Assembly: GCF_008086115.1 (NCBI RefSeq)
Contig: NZ_VSIY01000003.1
Span: forward strand, 1-64,000
Direction: 5' to 3'
Length of the DNA stretch: 64,000 bases
DNA from: Maritimibacter fusiformis
Lineage (GTDB): Bacteria; Pseudomonadota; Alphaproteobacteria; Rhodobacterales; Rhodobacteraceae
Part shown: positions 60,501 through 64,000 of the stretch, piece after piece
How positions within the stretch are numbered: the stretch's first letter is position 1
Layout of the letters: each line of letters starts with the position of its first letter
The notes under the pieces: model-generated
The model's database searches: none
Told to the model about the DNA's origin: nothing
Seen by the model: only the letters and a program-made list of their open reading frames with translations
Position numbers and translations under genes: made by a program

Positions 60501-61342
60501 TCCTGATCACCGCCTTTACCGGGGCGCTGTTTCTGATGTTCATCATCCTGCTGGCGCAGTTCAACAGCTTCTACAACTCGGTGCTGGTGCTGCTGGCCGT
60601 GGTCCTGTCGACCGCGGGCGTGCTGGTCGGGATGATGGTGATGCAACAGCCGTTCTCGATCATCATGACCGGCACCGGCATCGTGGCGCTGGCCGGAATC
60701 GTGGTGAACAACAACATCGTGCTGATCGACACCTACCAGGAATATTCCCGCTACATGCCTCGGGTCGAGGCGATCACCCGCACCGCCGAGGCCCGCATCC
60801 GCCCGGTGCTGCTGACCACAATCACCACGATGGCCGGTCTGGCGCCTCTGATGTTCGGCCTCAGCCTCGATTTCATCAATGGCGGCTATTCCATCGACGC
60901 GCCGGCGGCGACCTTCTGGAAACAGCTTGCCACCGCCGTGGTGTTCGGGCTGGGCATCGCCACGGTTCTGACGCTGGTGTTCACGCCCTCGATGCTGGCG
61001 CTGCGCGTCTGGCTGGGGGTCGGCGCCTACAAGTCGGTGGCCGGACTTAAGGCGCTGGCGCTTGGGCGGCAAAGCCGGGCGGCGCGCGACATCGCCCTTG
61101 GCCGCACCGCGCGGCGCACCCGCATCGACGAGCTGGTGTGGGATTTCGACGACCAGACCGAGGCCGACGAAGGCGACGAAGCCCCCGCGCCAGAAGATAT
61201 CGGCATGGTGCTGGAAGAAACCGGCCGGGTCCACGACACCACCATTCTGCCCGAAAGCGGCCGCAGCCCGGAAGAGGACGAGGCGGTGCGCCCGGAAGAC
61301 GGCTATGACAAGGACGGCAACCCGCTGAAAGCGGCGGAGTAG
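57515..61342 (+). CDS. RND-family efflux permease (AcrB/MdtF type)
   Basis: Proton-driven trimeric transporter of the inner membrane. The 1275-residue protein is longer than usual (about 1040). Landmarks: ARMVIAFIAVTLLAGTAAYFGLPKEGDPDIEIP, helix 4 with MLAVGMLVDGAIVVVEYADK (GxxxD motif region used in proton relay), GDSVVTLGDLADIRLTFEDRAG porter strands, and the second-half AGIVVNNNIVLIDTYQEYSRY. After the last helix (about 1165) a hydrophilic cytosolic tail of about 100 residues is rich in Asp/Glu. There is no outer-membrane TolC gene nearby. It could export drugs, lipids or metal-binding molecules. Confidence 0.92.
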   Translation: MTHIVDLAASRARMVIAFIAVTLLAGTAAYFGLPKEGDPDIEIPALFVSVPFQGISAEDSESLLVRPMETELADVDGLKSMTATAAENYAGVALEFDFGWDRSKAIADVRDAMNSAEAKFPEGADKYSVNEINFTEFPILVINLTGEVPERSLVRLARSLQDRLESVDAVLEAQLAGYRDEMLEVVIDPLKLESYNVTAAELLNVVRNNNQLIAAGQITTETGANSVKIPSSFSEISDIYALPVKVSGDSVVTLGDLADIRLTFEDRAGTARFNGETTVALQVVKRKGFNLIDTVEQVRTAALAAKADWPEALQDAVTMGFSNDQGQVVKSMVSQLEGSVITAIALVMVVMLATLGMRSALLVGFAIPSSFLLTFALFGVLGFTVNNIVMFALMLAVGMLVDGAIVVVEYADKRISEGVGPMAAYTEAAKRMFWPIVSSTATTLCAFLPMLFWPGVPGEFMAMLPLTLIYVLTSSLLVALIYLPVVGGVSGRLSRSLDRASRVLRVLPWVVRALLVLPPAALLFVAAMQVINPGYLFGGESPLSGIVAILPGIVLFLVAAVLTTIAMDAAKIKRKPKAIKSGYRRSPFGWVIHAIAGNPVMPLVSIVVVLGLVAGTFVLYGKNNLGVTFFADTEPERAILYVQARGNLSIEEKDDMVLTVEELVRTTPGVKNVFSFAGEGGINQNTGGASGPRDQIGQIQIEMETWEDRPYTTEDAWFLGFIPYERRIPDPAYDGNVVVDELEARLAHVPGIRTDVVAIAGGPASAKAVSLRLKGDDWQTLLDATEQTREKLESIPGLIALEDSRPLPGIDWKLDVDVEAAGRYGTDVATVGGMVQLITTGLLLDTMRVDSSDEEIEIRVRLPKQDRVLSTLDSLKLRTPQGLVPLSNFVTREPVPTLAQIDRTDQRRYFDIKAGVAEDLVLLREGADDAGRVMRTAEADRIIAEAADPGAYSKTVITPTERIALITDWLKSDPLPTGIEWEWTGDTVDQAESQSFLITAFTGALFLMFIILLAQFNSFYNSVLVLLAVVLSTAGVLVGMMVMQQPFSIIMTGTGIVALAGIVVNNNIVLIDTYQEYSRYMPRVEAITRTAEARIRPVLLTTITTMAGLAPLMFGLSLDFINGGYSIDAPAATFWKQLATAVVFGLGIATVLTLVFTPSMLALRVWLGVGAYKSVAGLKALALGRQSRAARDIALGRTARRTRIDELVWDFDDQTEADEGDEAPAPEDIGMVLEETGRVHDTTILPESGRSPEEDEAVRPEDGYDKDGNPLKAAE

Positions 61343-61391
61343 CGCGGGCGGCGCACGAAACCGCGCGCCCGCGCCCCGGCGGCAAGAGCGG

Positions 61392-63245
61392 CTACGCCGC
61401 TTCCTCGCTGTCCTCTTCGGCGGCCTGGCGCGCCCACATCGCGGCGTATTTGCCGCCGCGCGCCAACAGGTCATCGTGGCGCCCTTCTTCGGTCACCACA
61501 CCGTCCTCCAGCACCACGATCCGGTCGGCATCGGCCACCGTCGACAGCCGGTGCGCGATGGTGATGACGGTGCGGCCCTTGCCCATCGCCTTGAGGCTTT
61601 CCTGGATGTCGCGCTCGGTCTCGGTGTCGAGCGCCGAGGTCGCCTCGTCCAGCAGCAGGATCGGCGGGTTCTTGAGCAGCGTGCGCGCGATCCCCACGCG
61701 CTGTTTCTCGCCGCCCGACAGCTTCAGCCCGCGCTCGCCCACCTGGGTGTCATAGCCTTCGGGTAGGCTGACCACGAAATCATGGATGCGCGCGGCCTTC
61801 GCCGCCGCCTCGATCTCGGAAAAGCTCGCGCCCTCACGGCCATAGGCGATGTTGTAGCGGATGGTGTCGTTGAACAGCACCGTATCCTGCGGCACCACGC
61901 CGATGGACCTGTGCAGGCTTTCCTGCGTCACGTCGCGCACGTCCTGCCCGTCGATGGTCAGCGCCCCGTCCGATACATCGTAAAAGCGAAACAGCAGCCG
62001 CCCGATGGTCGACTTGCCCGAGCCGGACGGGCCGACGATGGCCACCGTCTGGCCGGCGGGCACGTCGACATCGATGCCGTGCAGGATCGGGCGCGCCGGG
62101 TCATAGCCGAACGACACCCCCTCCAGCCGCACCGCGCCGCCGCTGACCTTGAGATCGGGTGCGCCGGGCTTGTCCTTCACTTCGGCGGGCTGTTCGAGCA
62201 GGTCGAACATCTCGCCCATGTCGACCAGCGCCTGACGGATCTCGCGATAGACCGAACCGAGGAAATTGAGCGGCATGGTGATCTGGATCATGTAGGCGTT
62301 GACCATCACGAAATCGCCCACCGTCAGCGCGCCGCTCTCGACCCCGAGGCCGGCCATGACCATCACCAGCACCAGCCCGGTGGTGATCACGAAGCTCTGG
62401 CCGGCGTTGAGGAACGCCAGCGATTGCGAGGTCTTGACGGCCGCGGTCTCATACCCCGCCATCGCGGCGTCATAGCGCCCCGCCTCGCGCTTTTCCGCGC
62501 TGAAATACTTCACGGTCTCGAAGTTCAACAGGCTGTCGATCGCCTTCTGGTTGGCATCGGTGTCCTGGTCGTTCATCTGCTTGCGGATCTTCACCCGCCA
62601 TTCGGTGACCTTGAAGGTGAAGGCGACGTAGATCGCCACCGTCGCCACCACCACCGCCAGATACCAGACATCGAACAGCACGAAGAACACCGCCGCGACC
62701 ATCGCCAGTTCGATGATCAGCGGACCGATCGAGAACAGCAAAAAGCGCAACAGGAACTCGACGCCCTTGACACCGCGCTCCATGATCCGGCTGAGGCCGC
62801 CGGTCTTGCGGGTGATGTGATAGCGCAGGCTGAGGGCGTGGATGTGCTGAAACGTCTCGAGCGCCAGCGCCCGGAGCGCGCGCTGCGCCACACGCGCGAA
62901 CACCGCGTCGCGCAGCTGTTGGAACCCCACCGCCAGGAACCGCGCCACGCCGTAGGCCACCGTCAGCCCGATCGCGCCCAGGGCCAGCATCCAGGCCGCC
63001 GAAGTGCCGCCATCGCCGGTCAGAAGATCGACCGCCGCCTTGTAGAGCATCGGGGTTCCGACCGAGATCAGCTTGGCCAGCAGCAGAAACGCCATCGAGA
63101 TGACGACCCGCGCCTTGATGCCCGGCTTGCCCTCGGGCCACAGGTAGGGCGCGGCACGCCGAATGGTGCGCCAGCCCTGCCCCTTGCCGGCGCCCTTGAT
63201 GTTCGCATCGGTAATTGTCGGTCGTCCGCCCCGCATTCGCGCCAT
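61392..63245 (-). CDS. ABC exporter, Atm1/HMT type (ABCB7-like half transporter)
   Basis: A 617-residue half-size exporter, one membrane domain with six helices followed by one ATPase domain. The membrane part has LAKLISVGTPMLYKAAVDLL and TGGLSRIMERGVKGVEFLLRFLLF plus TVKYFSAEKREAGRY, which are typical of the Atm1 family that exports glutathione-linked or sulfur compounds, with roles in iron-sulfur metabolism and metal tolerance. The ATPase motifs are GPSGSGKST (Walker A), Q loop VVPQDTVLF, signature LSGGEKQRVGIART, ILLLDEATSALD (Walker B) and the H loop IAHRLSTV. It stands alone on the minus strand, convergent with the RND permease. Confidence 0.9.
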   Translation of the reverse strand: MARMRGGRPTITDANIKGAGKGQGWRTIRRAAPYLWPEGKPGIKARVVISMAFLLLAKLISVGTPMLYKAAVDLLTGDGGTSAAWMLALGAIGLTVAYGVARFLAVGFQQLRDAVFARVAQRALRALALETFQHIHALSLRYHITRKTGGLSRIMERGVKGVEFLLRFLLFSIGPLIIELAMVAAVFFVLFDVWYLAVVVATVAIYVAFTFKVTEWRVKIRKQMNDQDTDANQKAIDSLLNFETVKYFSAEKREAGRYDAAMAGYETAAVKTSQSLAFLNAGQSFVITTGLVLVMVMAGLGVESGALTVGDFVMVNAYMIQITMPLNFLGSVYREIRQALVDMGEMFDLLEQPAEVKDKPGAPDLKVSGGAVRLEGVSFGYDPARPILHGIDVDVPAGQTVAIVGPSGSGKSTIGRLLFRFYDVSDGALTIDGQDVRDVTQESLHRSIGVVPQDTVLFNDTIRYNIAYGREGASFSEIEAAAKAARIHDFVVSLPEGYDTQVGERGLKLSGGEKQRVGIARTLLKNPPILLLDEATSALDTETERDIQESLKAMGKGRTVITIAHRLSTVADADRIVVLEDGVVTEEGRHDDLLARGGKYAAMWARQAAEEDSEEAA

Positions 63246-63304
63246 CCCGGTTGCTGAAAGACCACTAGGTAAGGGGCGCGGCGCGAAAAGACCAGAGGCG
63301 CGCG

Positions 63305-64000
63305 CTACTTGGTGCCGGCGGGCGCGGTGTCGTCGTCGGGAAGGGTGAAGACCTGGCCGGGATAGATCCAGTGCGGGTCGCGGATCTGGTTCCGGTTGGC
63401 CTCGAACACCTTGACGTAGAGCATCCCCTCGCCATAGCGGTCGCGGGCAATGGCCCAGAGCGTGTCATCCTTCTGCACGGTGATCGACGCGATGCGCCGG
63501 CCCGTGCCGGTCGCCGCCTCGGCCTCGGCCTGGGCGGCTTCGAGCACCACCGGGTCTTCGCGCTTGAACGGTGTCTCGACCCGCGAGGTCACGCTGCCAT
63601 CGGCGGCCACGGCGTCGACACGCAGGGTATAGACGCCCGGCGCCACCTCGGGCAGCGGCGCGCGCCACTGCCCGTCCGGGCCGACCTCGGCCCCCAGCAC
63701 CGGCAGGTTGTCGAGGTAGATGCGCAACTTGTCAGAGGCGGCCCCGCGCCCGGCCAGCGCGACTTCGCCGCCATCGTCATAGCTGATCGTATCGATCGAC
63801 AGCACCAGCGCATCGGGCGCGCTGTCCTGCAGCACCGTGATCCCCTCGGGTCCGGCCAGAAGCACGCGGGGCGCGTCCGGCGCGGCGCTGTCCGGGTCAC
63901 CCGGCGCGTCCGGCGCATCCGCATCCGGCGCGGGGTCGAGCGCGGCCATGTCCGCGGGCGCGGTGTCGGGCGCGGGCGCCGGTTCGATGGTCTCGGGCGC
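63305..64000 (-). CDS. LysM-domain exported protein (C-terminal part, runs off right edge)
   Basis: At least 231 codons are visible with the stop at 63305; the frame is open to the window end, so the N-terminus is missing. A Pro/Ala/Asp-rich spacer comes first, followed by Ig-like strands (LDNLPVLGAEVGPDGQWRAPLPEVAPGVYTLRVDAVAADGSVTSRVETPF). The C-terminal LysM is QKDDTLWAIARDRYGEGMLYVKVFEANRNQIRDPHWIYPGQVFTLPD, which binds peptidoglycan. This architecture, an Ig-like bacterial adhesin-style part and one LysM, is frequent in Rhodobacteraceae cell-envelope proteins. It probably acts in the periplasm. Function beyond wall binding is unknown. Confidence 0.85.
   Translation of the reverse strand, partial: APETIEPAPAPDTAPADMAALDPAPDADAPDAPGDPDSAAPDAPRVLLAGPEGITVLQDSAPDALVLSIDTISYDDGGEVALAGRGAASDKLRIYLDNLPVLGAEVGPDGQWRAPLPEVAPGVYTLRVDAVAADGSVTSRVETPFKREDPVVLEAAQAEAEAATGTGRRIASITVQKDDTLWAIARDRYGEGMLYVKVFEANRNQIRDPHWIYPGQVFTLPDDDTAPAGTK

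Noticed and set aside
58934-61474. 846-aa minus-strand frame opposite the RND permease
   Set aside because: His/Arg-rich shadow; the permease frame is strongly supported by conserved motifs.

Overview
This window is a contiguous piece of a high-GC alphaproteobacterial chromosome. Gene content and order point to the Rhodobacterales (Rhodobacteraceae/Roseobacter group): a trpC-moaC-moeA-lexA run, recA beside a CckA-type hybrid kinase, a gene-transfer-agent (GTA) holin/endolysin pair, GAAC-N7-GAAC SOS boxes and DUF1330 and Hint-domain proteins. Coding is dense with short spacers. No gene-free stretch exceeds about 300 bases; the longest gaps (about 13805-14080 and 42439-42684) hold nothing I can name except a palindrome and a candidate promoter in the second. 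Apart from a partial IS1595-type transposase at the left edge, the region looks like stable core chromosome.

Layout. 1-177: the 5' end of an insertion sequence. 241-3988 (minus): zwf-pgl-pgi, the entry into the oxidative pentose phosphate/Entner-Doudoroff routes, behind a LacI-type operator. 4201-15000: a radical SAM protein, a BaiN-type flavoprotein, exonuclease III, a nucleoside hydrolase, SelO, a second EEP-fold enzyme, two DMT permeases, a CPA1 cation/proton antiporter, an OsmC protein and an AHSA1 protein. 15033-19732: eno, a double-hairpin repeat, then the overlapping genes trpC-moaC-moeA and lexA, whose promoter carries three GAAC elements. 19734-24613: comEC, gltX, gltA. 24741-28050 (minus): a PaaG-like crotonase and ccmF-ccmH. 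28241-29107: two small exported proteins.

29126-30995 (minus) is an endolysin-holin pair of the GTA-release type, followed by three tightly overlapping small genes. It lies next to a DUF1330 gene, alaS, recA (SOS box) and cckA. In Rhodobacter capsulatus, CckA and LexA influence GTA production, and recipients need ComEC and RecA, so this window gathers release, control and uptake functions without the GTA structural genes.

38016-49931: rsmB-like, guaB, a PEP mutase/isocitrate lyase-family enzyme, an SDR lacking the usual Tyr/Lys, a Hint-domain protein, three tandem paralogous lipoproteins (one broken by a one-base shift at a T8 tract), prfC, a fatty acid hydroxylase-family protein and a RhlE-type helicase. 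49989-56075: a DUF1330 remnant, tig, tRNA-Leu(UAG), a second Hint protein, and der-bamB-yfgM. 56277-64000: an RND adaptor/permease pair, an Atm1-type ABC exporter and the 3' part of a LysM protein that runs off the right edge.

Most genes are housekeeping. The points most worth attention are the GTA release operon with its unassigned small genes and a calcium-loop-like insert, the homopolymer frameshift in the lipoprotein family, the tandem SOS boxes, the LacI operator upstream of zwf, and the two Hint proteins lacking the usual nucleophile cysteine.
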